Shown: positions 1-6,219 of the stretch, piece after piece
Layout: each line of letters begins with the position of its first letter
How positions within the stretch are numbered: the stretch's first letter is position 1
NCBI GenBank assembly: GCA_016929875.1
Contig: JAFGHZ010000037.1
Coordinates: forward strand, 1-8,874
Direction: 5' to 3'
Source of the DNA: Dehalococcoidales bacterium
GTDB lineage: Bacteria > Chloroflexota > Dehalococcoidia > Dehalococcoidales > Fen-1064
Length of the DNA stretch: 8,874 bases
Program-made: the position numbers and the translations under genes
The notes under the pieces: generated by a model
Databases searched by the model: none
The model's input: the letters and a program-made list of their open reading frames with translations, nothing else
Told to the model about the DNA's origin: nothing

Positions 1-378
1 CTGTGTTTTGCCTTCTGCGGAGGAAACAATCTGCCATGACAGGTAAAGTTCTTCTATTGCCAGCGGCAACAATCTTTTCGCTTCACGAACGATAGCTTCG
101 TCCAGGAGGGATTTAGGTAATATCGGGAGAGTAAGCAGTCGGGTCAGGCTGTGAGCGGCGCTGATACCGAAGATAACCCGACGGGTGCGTATTTTATTCT
201 TTTTGAGGAATATCCTGATTCTGGAGGCGACCTCTGCCGTATCCTTGATAATGAGCCCTTCGATTAGAGACGGCTCCAGCGGTATGGAACCCTGGAATCT
301 CACCAGGTTACCTTTGGTGACCTGTAATCTAATCCCGATATCGTCAATGTAAAGGGTCGTTAATTTCTTTGCCATCAT
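1..378 (-). CDS. pilM: Type IV pilus assembly protein PilM (partial, N-terminal 126 codons)
   Basis: This is the actin-like cytoplasmic component that, in known systems, sits under the inner membrane and binds the N-terminus of PilN as part of the PilMNO alignment complex. The reading frame starts at ATG 378 (followed directly by a second ATG) and is open to the window edge. The start is fixed by an ATGA overlap with the stop of the upstream PilO-like gene. The translation begins MMAKKLTTLYIDDIGIRL, the first phosphate-binding beta strands of an actin-like ATPase. It continues with the PilM pattern of SIPLEPSLIEGLIIKD, then GISAAHSLTRLLTLPILP and a segment like EAKRLLPLAIEELYLSWQ. Only about the first third is present, so later nucleotide-binding motifs cannot be checked. 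Identity rests on this N-terminal pattern and on the operon context. The C-terminal part lies outside the window. Confidence 0.87.
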   Translation of the reverse strand, partial: MMAKKLTTLYIDDIGIRLQVTKGNLVRFQGSIPLEPSLIEGLIIKDTAEVASRIRIFLKKNKIRTRRVIFGISAAHSLTRLLTLPILPKSLLDEAIVREAKRLLPLAIEELYLSWQIVSSAEGKTQ

Positions 379-1031
379 TCGCTGCCTTTGTATGAATAGA
401 TTGTGAATTTGATGGAGGCGGTCGGGTTTGATGGCCCCTCGGTCTCCTCGATAATTTCGAGTAATTCGGTTATTTCGGTTGTTTCCCCGGGCATTCCTGA
501 GGTAGAGATGCCTATCGAATCAACCCTGCCGTTAATAAAATCGGTCTTCAGTCTGAAAATGAAGTCAACGATGTCAGGTAACTCACCTTCAACACTAATC
601 GCCATAGTGAGTATATAGCATGGAATATCGTTCAGCCTGGAGGTAAAGACATCCGAGGATATCGAACTTGTCAGTGTCACATTGCATTCTCTGGCAAGAG
701 CGAAAAGGATATCATTTGCGGAAATACTATTGATAGGCAAACCCACGGTATCCTTTATATCTTGAAGTTCTGAGCTCACTTGATTCAGTTCTTCTTCAAG
801 GCTTTCTTTCCGACTAATAAGTTGGACCAGTTCCAGCTTGGATAATCTATCCTGAGACACAGCCATCTCATCTTTCAGACGCTTTTGTTCGGCAGCTTGT
901 CTGGAGTACGTCATAATCAAGATGGCTACGGCCAGTACCATAATTCCTGCGCCAAGAACGATAAAGACCGTCTTGCTCAGTTTGAGTTTTGAGGGCAGCT
1001 GTTTAAAGATATCTATTTTAGTATTTCCCAT
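375..1031 (-). CDS. PilO-like type IV pilus inner-membrane alignment protein
   Basis: This 218-residue protein has the PilO/PilN architecture: a short basic cytoplasmic N-terminus, one membrane segment (about residues 20-43), a Glu/Lys-rich coiled coil (about 45-95, with LEEELNQVSSELQDIKD), and then a small alpha/beta domain (about 100-218). In characterised systems PilO and PilN form a heterodimer that links PilM to the envelope part of the machine. The gene overlaps the end of the preceding PilX-like gene by 19 bases and meets pilM at an ATGA junction. GGTGAT just upstream of ATG 1031 is a plausible ribosome binding site. Only one gene occupies the place where pilN and pilO normally stand as a pair. 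It could therefore be a stand-alone PilO, a PilN, or a merged equivalent; the sequence alone does not settle this. PilO is favoured because of the long coiled coil and the late beta-rich domain with VEGELPDIVDFIFRL. Confidence 0.72.
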   Translation of the reverse strand: MGNTKIDIFKQLPSKLKLSKTVFIVLGAGIMVLAVAILIMTYSRQAAEQKRLKDEMAVSQDRLSKLELVQLISRKESLEEELNQVSSELQDIKDTVGLPINSISANDILFALARECNVTLTSSISSDVFTSRLNDIPCYILTMAISVEGELPDIVDFIFRLKTDFINGRVDSIGISTSGMPGETTEITELLEIIEETEGPSNPTASIKFTIYSYKGSE

Positions 1032-1864
1032 GTCATCACCAGTGCCAGTCCGTTAACCATCATAACCTTGGCTGATATTCGACCGGTAACTTCACCGGTC
1101 AAGGTATTAGTTGCTGTTGCGTTTATCAAATACAGCGTTCCGTTAATTTCGCCTACCCCGCCGATATCTTCCCTGTTAGCAACTACCCATGCATAGTTAC
1201 CATGAATTTCCTCTTCTCCCGTGAAGTAAAATGTTTGTGTTACAACAGGGTCACTTGTTGTAACCGAAGGGGATGGTGTGGAGAATTCCCAGTTGACCAT
1301 CTGGGCACCCATGGAGTCATATATTATATCAGGTTCGTTATTTGAAAGGTTATCCGGGAAGTCTGCGGCAGAGCTTGTTACATAACTATAGCCTACCGGT
1401 AATCTCGCTCCTATACCGGTAAGGTGGATAATCGGATATTCCGAATCCGTCATGGTGACAGTGATAGTATATTTATAAGCTTGTGCTGTTTCATTCCATT
1501 CAATTTCACCGTGAATGCTAAGATAGTCGGCGTGTTCTCCCGGTGCCAGCATTTCTCCCAGATACATAATGAAACTGCCCATATCTTCGGTCAAGAGAGT
1601 GACATCCATCTGATTCAGTTCTCCGCTTAATTGGGTTGGCGGTGATTGATTGTGCTCCAGGCACCAGATGGCGTTTTCGACACCTGCGTCAGCGGCATAT
1701 ATTCCATCAAGATCGCTCTTGATTGCCCTGCTGTTTGCTAGACTGGTGGCAGTAAAATTGAGACAGGGAGTTATTGTCAACCCTCCGAATACCAATAATG
1801 CCAGCACGATCAGCAGTGCTTGTCCCTGCTCGTTTCTACAGATATTTTTGAAGATTTTATTCAT
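1013..1864 (-). CDS. PilX/GspK-like minor prepilin
   Basis: This is a large minor-pilin-like protein of 283 residues. The N-terminus has a basic leader ending NEQG, then a hydrophobic helix QALLIVLALLVFGGLTIT, and then the typical PilX_N segment ending GIYAADAGVENAIW. Cleavage by prepilin peptidase is expected after the Gly. Position 5 of the mature form is Ile rather than Glu, as in GspK-type tip pseudopilins. The remainder is Thr/Asn-rich and beta-like, consistent with an exported globular head. In known systems such proteins cap the pilus tip or prime assembly. Two starts are possible: ATG 1882, which overlaps the upstream gene and gives a 20-residue leader, and ATG 1864, 7 bases after that gene's stop, giving a 14-residue leader like that of the PilV-like neighbour. 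The second is preferred by leader length and reinitiation distance, but neither has a clear ribosome binding site. Confidence 0.75.
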   Translation of the reverse strand: MNKIFKNICRNEQGQALLIVLALLVFGGLTITPCLNFTATSLANSRAIKSDLDGIYAADAGVENAIWCLEHNQSPPTQLSGELNQMDVTLLTEDMGSFIMYLGEMLAPGEHADYLSIHGEIEWNETAQAYKYTITVTMTDSEYPIIHLTGIGARLPVGYSYVTSSAADFPDNLSNNEPDIIYDSMGAQMVNWEFSTPSPSVTTSDPVVTQTFYFTGEEEIHGNYAWVVANREDIGGVGEINGTLYLINATATNTLTGEVTGRISAKVMMVNGLALVMTWEILK

Positions 1865-1871
1865 TGTTTTG

Positions 1872-2411
1872 TTACCAGTCATAATTGGGGCGTTGCGTTA
1901 TTTTGTATTCACGCTTTTCAATGGTACCCTTATATTCGGTTACTATCCGTACAGTTAATTCAGGGCTCTGGTAGGTTGCCGAAGATGTATTCCCCGGGTC
2001 GGTGGGTTCATAGTAGATGTATTCGCCGACAATCGAGGTCTCATTAGCGCCGGCGCTGCTCCAGTGACGTCTCATTAAGATCCCGATGCCATCTGCAAGA
2101 TCATCGAAATAATAGGTTGACGTGTGATAGACAGAATTGAGGCCTAATACATCCCAATCCGTCCACGAGATAATGATAAAATTCGGTGAAGTCAGGTCGT
2201 CGGTGGTGATATTTTCCGCCATTTGAGCGTCAAGTATAATCCAGTAGCCGGCATTTTCGGCCTGCGTTACGACGGTCATTTTCGATTGGCCCTTGCTATT
2301 GATCGTCATTGTTTGATGAGTGACCATATAGCTTCCAAGTCCAATTATAGTAATCAGCGCAATACTGATAATCAGTTCGATTGTGTTGAACCCTTTTTCT
2401 CCGTTTCTCAT
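1872..2411 (-). CDS. PilW/GspJ-like minor prepilin
   Basis: This 179-residue protein has a classic class III prepilin signal. The short leader MRNGEKG is followed by FNTIELIISIALITIIGLGSY, with Phe at +1 and the invariant Glu at +5. A hydrophobic assembly helix runs to about residue 30 and a soluble beta-rich domain follows. The phrase AENAGYWIILDAQMAENI shortly after the helix is typical of PilW/GspJ-type minor pilins, where an alpha region carries aromatic and acidic residues. In known systems these proteins are processed by PilD and join a tip or priming complex. The ATG overlaps the stop of the PilV-like gene (ATGA), so the two are translationally coupled. Its stop lies just before the preferred start of the PilX-like gene. 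Assignment to PilW rather than another minor pilin rests on order and size and is tentative. Confidence 0.8.
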   Translation of the reverse strand: MRNGEKGFNTIELIISIALITIIGLGSYMVTHQTMTINSKGQSKMTVVTQAENAGYWIILDAQMAENITTDDLTSPNFIIISWTDWDVLGLNSVYHTSTYYFDDLADGIGILMRRHWSSAGANETSIVGEYIYYEPTDPGNTSSATYQSPELTVRIVTEYKGTIEKREYKITQRPNYDW

Positions 2412-2800
2412 CGGTTTGCTTTATAACCCTTCATACTCAATACTGTCCGGTCATGATATTGAACGCTAACCGTAATTTCCTGAAGCCCGTCATCGGTGAC
2501 GTGCACCGGCTGGACAGAGGCAGGTAGTACTTCCCACTCCGAGGGGACGGTCAATTCAGGGTCGACCGGGTATTGTGTCACATTAACTTGATAAGTACAC
2601 TGCTTGACGTATTCCATCTGGCTTAATGCCAGAGATTCTGCCGTGGATTGGGTGTCGGTGATTGCTCCTGCCTTGGTAATAGTTGCTAGACCGCTAAGAA
2701 ATGCCAGGGCAACTGTGCTCAGTATTACCAGCGCCACCAGGGTTTCCACGAATGTGGTTCCCTCTTCGCCTCCGGTTATTGCCTTTCTAACTCTATTCAT
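2408..2800 (-). CDS. PilV/GspI-like minor prepilin
   Basis: This 130-residue prepilin has a 14-residue leader MNRVRKAITGGEEG, then the mature N-terminus TTFVETLVALVILSTVALAF with Glu at +5. The predicted prepilin-peptidase cleavage is after Gly14. The motif FVETLVALVIL is characteristic of PilV/GspI-type minor pilins. The segment AESLALSQMEYVK after the helix also fits that family, where a similar phrase is conserved. The mature head is small (about 90 residues) with a single Cys, so no intramolecular disulfide is possible. The gene starts 24 bases after the pilC stop, with GAG about 7 bases before the ATG, and ends in an ATGA overlap with the PilW-like gene. It probably assembles with its two neighbours into a tip/priming complex. 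The major pilin is not in this window. Confidence 0.82.
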   Translation of the reverse strand: MNRVRKAITGGEEGTTFVETLVALVILSTVALAFLSGLATITKAGAITDTQSTAESLALSQMEYVKQCTYQVNVTQYPVDPELTVPSEWEVLPASVQPVHVTDDGLQEITVSVQYHDRTVLSMKGYKANR

Positions 2801-2824
2801 TTTGTCTCTGTATTTTCGGAATGT

Positions 2825-4033
2825 TTAGAATGTTTGTCCGTATACCGAATACATTGCCGTAACCATGGACATGGCGATGATACCGATAACTCCGCCGATA
2901 ATAATCGTCATTGCAGGCTGGATAAGCCCGATGACCGAGTCGGTTTTATCTTTAGCCTCGGTTTCATAACTCTCCGCAACGGCAAGTACCGTAGTGTCCA
3001 GCTTACCGCTTTCTTCACCGATTTTGACCATCTCGACCATTGTCGGCAAGAAGAGCTTATTTTTTGCCATCGGCTTTGATAACCCCTCTCCTTTGAGCAT
3101 ATCTTGCTGTACTTCGGAAAGTGCTTCGATCATTGCCTTATTCGTGGTGCTGTCGATTAGCAGCGGCATAATTTCGGTTAACGGTAAACCGGCGCGAAAC
3201 AATAGCGCGATACTACGACAGCAACGCGATAATTCTTTCAGGCGATTGATACGTCCGAGCAATGGCATATTGAGGAGCAGCTTGTCCAGTTGATATCTGC
3301 CTTTCGGCGTCCTGACATAAATGAAAATACCGCCGACGATAGCCAGTATCACCGTGAGAATCAGGATGCCATTGTGTTGAACGCCGTAGGAAAAATCCAG
3401 GAGCCCTTTGGTGAGCGAGGGTAGTTCTGTCCCGATGGATGCGTACAACTTACCGAAAGCCGGCAAAACGAAGCCAACCAATACTCCAACAACGACGACG
3501 GTAGCAATCAGAGCAATGATGGGATATTTCAGGGCGCTTTTGATACCTTTGGTGGTATCAATTTCTTTTTGCATGTAGTCGGCAATTTGTCTGAGGATTG
3601 TTTCCATACCGCCGGCCCGCTCTCCGACGCGGAGGGACCTTCTGGACAATGTGGAAAAAGTTTTCGGGTGCTTTTCCATAGCAGTCGATAATGGGATACC
3701 ACTGCGAATGTCGGCGATTATATCCTTGAGAACGTTTTTGAGGCTGGCACTATCTACTTGCCCTTGTAATATTTTTAATGAGGAGACGATGTCCAGACCT
3801 GATTCGAGAAGCAATGCTAACTGGCGATAAAACAGGATGATTTCCTTCGGTTTGGTTTTGGTGGGAGTTATTGAGAATTTGGTTGAGTTGAGAAATGATA
3901 CAAATAACTTAATGCTGACTACTTTGTAGCCTGCGTAATCCAGTAGATTGATTGCGGCTTCCTCGGTGTCAGCAGAAAGTTTACCTTTGACCAGATTGCC
4001 ATCTTCTTTATATGCGATGTACTTATAAACGAT
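2825..4033 (-). CDS. pilC: Type IV pilus platform protein PilC (GspF family), apparent ATC start
   Basis: PilC is the polytopic membrane platform on which the PilB ATPase acts to extract pilin from the membrane. From ATC 4033 the frame encodes 402 residues, the usual family length. It has an N-terminal segment (first about 65 residues: VYKYIAYKEDG, VKGKLSADTEEAA, LLDYAGYKVVSI) and two T2SSF domains (about 70-195 and 265-390). Membrane helices lie at about 171-191, 223-240 and 371-394. SLRVGERAGGMETIL in the first repeat and MVKIGEESGKLD in the second are the duplicated family motif. No ATG, GTG or TTG occurs in frame between the stop at 4051-4049 and TTG 3814. Starting at 3814 would delete 73 residues of conserved N-terminus and cut into the first T2SSF helix (LFYRQLALLLESG). 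The gap to the pilB stop is 24 bases. A sequencing error in the start codon is the alternative explanation. Confidence 0.9.
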   Translation of the reverse strand: MVYKYIAYKEDGNLVKGKLSADTEEAAINLLDYAGYKVVSIKLFVSFLNSTKFSITPTKTKPKEIILFYRQLALLLESGLDIVSSLKILQGQVDSASLKNVLKDIIADIRSGIPLSTAMEKHPKTFSTLSRRSLRVGERAGGMETILRQIADYMQKEIDTTKGIKSALKYPIIALIATVVVVGVLVGFVLPAFGKLYASIGTELPSLTKGLLDFSYGVQHNGILILTVILAIVGGIFIYVRTPKGRYQLDKLLLNMPLLGRINRLKELSRCCRSIALLFRAGLPLTEIMPLLIDSTTNKAMIEALSEVQQDMLKGEGLSKPMAKNKLFLPTMVEMVKIGEESGKLDTTVLAVAESYETEAKDKTDSVIGLIQPAMTIIIGGVIGIIAMSMVTAMYSVYGQTF

Positions 4034-4045
4034 ATTTTTACCCTC
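4031..4045 (-). promoter_or_regulatory. Ribosome binding site and probable ATC start codon of pilC
   Basis: On the minus strand GAGGG (4045-4041) is followed by seven bases (TAAAAAT) and then ATC (4033-4031). After ATC the pilC frame reads Val-Tyr-Lys-Tyr-Ile-Ala, which matches the usual PilC beginning (Met-x-Tyr-x-Tyr-x-Ala). The in-frame stop at 4051-4049 rules out an upstream start. The spacing is ideal for initiation at ATC. Other in-frame non-standard codons (for example ATC 4018 and ATT further in) have no such site. Confidence 0.7.
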
Positions 4046-4057
4046 GATTTAGCCAGT

Positions 4058-5590
4058 TTATTCAGTAGTAAAGGTGTTGCGCAAAACTTCCTGTGGAGTG
4101 GTAATACCTGCATTTGCCTTATACATACCGTCTTTCATCAGATTTACCATTCCTTCCGATAGTGCCTGTTCTTTGAGCTGGGATATAGAAACTCTGTTCA
4201 ACATCATCATTTTCATCTTGTCGCTGATTCGCATGATTTCAAATATGCCGGTCCTCCCGTGATAACCGGTATTAGAACAGAACTGGCAGCCTTTACCGTG
4301 TAAGAACTCTTTTTTCTCTTCGCCGGTTTCTTTCTGATAGGCAATTTTCTCCAGGAGAGAGGGTTCCATCGGCTGAGAACACTTCGGGCAAATACGCCGT
4401 ACCATTCTTTGTGCGATAACCCCGATTAGCGCCGAAGAAGCCAAAAATGGTTCCACTCCTAAGTCTAAGAGACGAAGTACGGCGCTGGCAGTATCGTTAG
4501 CGTGGATTGAGGACAAAACCAGGTGTCCGGTTAGAGCCGCCTGGACAGCGATGTTGGCGGTTTCAGCGTCGCGTATCTCTCCGACCAGTATCACGTCAGG
4601 GTCGAGACGAAGTATCGACCTGAGCCCGGCTGCGAAGGTGACGTCGGCTCGTGTATTGACCTGGATTTGATTGATATTGTTGAACCAGTACTCGACCGGG
4701 TCCTCGATGGTGATAATATTCAGGGCTTTATGGTCGAGGCGGTTAATAGAAGCATAAAGAGTGGTCGTCTTACCGGCGCCGGTAGGGCCGCTTACCAGAA
4801 TCATACCGTAAGGTGACTTCAGCATATCTTCGTATTTTGCCAGGCTGTCAGGGAGAAAACCAAGCTGGCTAAGCGATAAATTGACACGGGATTTATCCAG
4901 CAGGCGTAAAGCTACCATCTCGCCGTATACGGTCGGCACGGTGCCTACGCGTATGTCCAATAGCCGTCCCTTTGCGTTGATAGAGAAATGTCCGTCCTGC
5001 GGGCGGTGGTGGTCGGCTATATTCATGTTCGCCAGGATCTTTATGCGCGAACAAAGAGGGCTTACGGTTTCGAGAGGCAATGAAAGCATGTCATAGAGAG
5101 TACCATCGATACGGTAACGAACCCTTAAATTATGCTCTTGCGGCTGCAAATGAATATCAGAGGCGCGGGCTTTTACTGCTTCATCGATTATGAGGGTCAA
5201 TGCCTGTACGACAGGGGTATTGTTAATATTGTCGATAGCTGATGCTTCTTCGACCTTCGCAGTGTTATTGTCGGAGGTACGTACCGGGACGGTAAGTCCT
5301 GAGATTTTCTTTTTAATCTCGTCGTAACCTTTGTAGTTAAGGTCGATGGCTTCCAGGACTTCTTCGATACTGGCGGGATAAGGCTCGATTCTTTTGTGAG
5401 TTGTAGTCGACAGGGCTTCCAGTGCGAAGATATCGGATGGGTTTGTCATTGCCACACGCAGAGTTCCATCGCTGACTTCCAGGGGAATGACCTTGAATTT
5501 GCGTGCCATGACCTCAGGAATCAGTGCCAGGGCCTCAGCCTGCGGCATATTTTTGCGCCATTCTGTTTTTGTGTATAAAGAAGAAACCAT
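4058..5590 (-). CDS. pilB: Type IV pilus assembly ATPase PilB (GspE family)
   Basis: This is the cytoplasmic hexameric motor that powers pilus extension. In its 510 residues the Walker A motif GPTGAGKT is at 268-275, the Asp box IEDPVE at about 295-300, Walker B LDPDVILVGEIRD at 329-341 and the His box HLVLSSIHAND at 356-366. A zinc-binding tetracysteine (CPKC at 401-404, CQFC at 435-438) is typical of PilB/GspE and absent from retraction ATPases such as PilT. ASDIHLQP at 143-150 marks the N2 domain. The N1 domain is short: residues 15-90 match only the second half of the usual MshEN/T2SSE_N module (LIPEVMARKFKVIPL, AMTNPSD). The first half with its LGELLV-type segment is missing. The ATG at 5590 is secure: TAAAGGAT lies 7 bases upstream, and an in-frame TAA overlaps that site, so no longer start exists. 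Confidence 0.95.
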   Translation of the reverse strand: MVSSLYTKTEWRKNMPQAEALALIPEVMARKFKVIPLEVSDGTLRVAMTNPSDIFALEALSTTTHKRIEPYPASIEEVLEAIDLNYKGYDEIKKKISGLTVPVRTSDNNTAKVEEASAIDNINNTPVVQALTLIIDEAVKARASDIHLQPQEHNLRVRYRIDGTLYDMLSLPLETVSPLCSRIKILANMNIADHHRPQDGHFSINAKGRLLDIRVGTVPTVYGEMVALRLLDKSRVNLSLSQLGFLPDSLAKYEDMLKSPYGMILVSGPTGAGKTTTLYASINRLDHKALNIITIEDPVEYWFNNINQIQVNTRADVTFAAGLRSILRLDPDVILVGEIRDAETANIAVQAALTGHLVLSSIHANDTASAVLRLLDLGVEPFLASSALIGVIAQRMVRRICPKCSQPMEPSLLEKIAYQKETGEEKKEFLHGKGCQFCSNTGYHGRTGIFEIMRISDKMKMMMLNRVSISQLKEQALSEGMVNLMKDGMYKANAGITTPQEVLRNTFTTE

Positions 5591-5610
5591 TGTGACTATC
5601 CTTTAGATAA

Positions 5611-5628
5611 TGTGAACAAAATTACACA
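5611..5628. promoter_or_regulatory. Possible Crp-like dyad at the pilB transcription start
   Basis: The minus strand reads TGTGTAATTTTGTTCACA: perfect TGTG/CACA ends separated by 10 bases, or TGTAA-N6-TCACA if the inner half-sites are used. It lies between the candidate -10 and the pilB ribosome binding site, roughly at +1, where a bound protein would be expected to repress. The neighbouring Crp/Fnr gene carries a Crp-like recognition helix, so it is a candidate ligand. The symmetry is imperfect, so the call is tentative. Confidence 0.3.
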
Positions 5629-5631
5629 ACC

Positions 5632-5660
5632 ATTGTATCTATCTGGATTATGTTAGACAA
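5632..5660 (-). promoter_or_regulatory. Candidate sigma-70-type promoter of the pil operon
   Basis: On the minus strand TTGTCT (5660-5655) and TACAAT (5637-5632) are separated by 17 bases. The -10 matches the consensus at five of six positions and the -35 at four of six. Transcription would start near 5625, about 35 bases before the pilB ATG. No other -35/-10 pair of similar quality was seen in the 263-base divergent intergenic region in this orientation. Confidence 0.5.
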
Positions 5661-5801
5661 TAGCACTTTGGTCATAGTACTTATAGATTTTTCCGTATCG
5701 ATTTCGGCTCTTAATGGTATCAAAGTGAATCTGTTCCGGAGCGTTTCATAGTTGGTTTGAATGTGAAGAAATGCTTAATATGATTTTTGTCACAGTATAG
5801 T

Positions 5802-5831
5802 TTGTCGCGTTCCCTTACGATATTTTATAAG
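5802..5831 (+). promoter_or_regulatory. Candidate promoter of the Cys-rich protein gene
   Basis: TTGTCG (5802-5807) and TATAAG (5826-5831) are separated by 18 bases. The expected transcription start is near 5838, only about 16 bases before ATG 5854, leaving room for the ribosome binding site AGGGG at 5842-5846. A second TTGTCA at 5787-5792 lacks a well-spaced -10. The rest of the divergent intergenic region (5661-5801) shows no gene. It carries a 7-bp inverted pair, CACTTTG at 5664-5670 and CAAAGTG at 5721-5727, of doubtful meaning. Confidence 0.4.
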
Positions 5832-5853
5832 AAGAAATTACAGGGGTGACTGT

Positions 5854-6111
5854 ATGTACGGTAAATGTCCCGGACAGGATATGCGGAAACTGCGGGTGGA
5901 ATTATACAAGTGCCCGAACTGTGGTGCCGAAGTAGAGATTTTTTCCGATGAAACAAGAATAAGGTGCCAGAAGTGCGGGACGATGGTTTTTCGTGAGAAA
6001 ATGCCGTCCTGTATCGAATGGTGTGCCTCGGCGCGGCAATGTCTCGGCGAAGAACGCTGGAAACAATTGATGGAACAGGGCGGAGTCGAATCGCCGGAGA
6101 GGAAGCCCTGA
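5854..6111 (+). CDS. Small Cys-rich zinc-ribbon protein of unknown function
   Basis: This 85-residue soluble protein has eight cysteines. C20-P-N-C23 and C38-Q-K-C41 form a clear zinc ribbon (residues about 18-45). A separate C-terminal motif, C53-x3-C57-x5-C63 in the phrase PSCIEWCASARQCLGEE, together with C5 near the N-terminus could hold a second metal or an iron-sulfur cluster. The C-terminus is charged and polar. The ATG at 5854 is preceded by AGGGG at a 7-base spacing, which decides the start over the internal ATG at codon 10. The gene is divergent from pilB and lies 108 bases upstream of the most likely start of the Crp/Fnr gene. A regulatory or metal/redox-sensing accessory role is suggested by composition and context only; no specific function is recognised. 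Confidence 0.83.
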   Translation: MYGKCPGQDMRKLRVELYKCPNCGAEVEIFSDETRIRCQKCGTMVFREKMPSCIEWCASARQCLGEERWKQLMEQGGVESPERKP

Positions 6112-6150
6112 GTGTTGACCCGGGTTTTAATCGAAAATTAGATTGTTTCG

Positions 6151-6179
6151 TTGCCCGTGTTCCCGGAAGCTGATATAAT
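6151..6179 (+). promoter_or_regulatory. Strong promoter of the Crp/Fnr gene (extended -10)
   Basis: TTGCCC (6151-6156) is followed by exactly 17 bases and then a perfect TATAAT (6174-6179), preceded by TG at the position that makes an extended -10 (TGATATAAT, 6171-6179). Transcription would start near 6186. The TTG of the -35 is also the most upstream possible start codon of the regulator's open frame, but it has no ribosome binding site. It is therefore better read as a promoter element than as the gene's start. Confidence 0.68.
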
Positions 6180-6215
6180 CGACATAATACGAGAATTTAC
6201 ACCGTATTATGTCGA
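6179..6215. repeat. Perfect 13-bp inverted repeat, probable operator or leader hairpin
   Basis: TCGACATAATACG (6179-6191) and its exact reverse complement CGTATTATGTCGA (6203-6215) flank an 11-base spacer. The repeat begins at the last base of the -10 box, spans the predicted transcription start and ends 4 bases before ATG 6220. The position fits an operator for negative (auto)regulation. If transcription comes from further upstream, the RNA would form a 13-bp stem next to the start codon and could block initiation. Confidence 0.75.
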
Positions 6216-6219
6216 ACCA

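Noticed and set aside
1650..1958. Plus-strand open frames inside the prepilin genes
   Set aside because: They are antisense to well-supported pilus genes and have no supporting motifs.
3812..3814. TTG as the pilC start
   Set aside because: It would remove 73 residues including part of the first T2SSF helix (LFYRQLALL), and there is no ribosome binding site in front of it.
4031..4060. Frameshift or pseudogene explanation for pilC
   Set aside because: The frame is intact from 4033 to 2825 with conserved sequence throughout. Only the start codon is non-standard, so no frameshift is needed.
3919..4113. 64-aa minus-strand open frame spanning the pilB-pilC junction
   Set aside because: It overlaps the pilB end and the true PilC N-terminus in another frame and has no family features. 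It is a by-product of the missing standard pilC start.
5762..5794. TGTGA at 5762 and TCACA at 5790 as a Crp operator
   Set aside because: The 23-base spacer is far too long for a single Crp dimer site.
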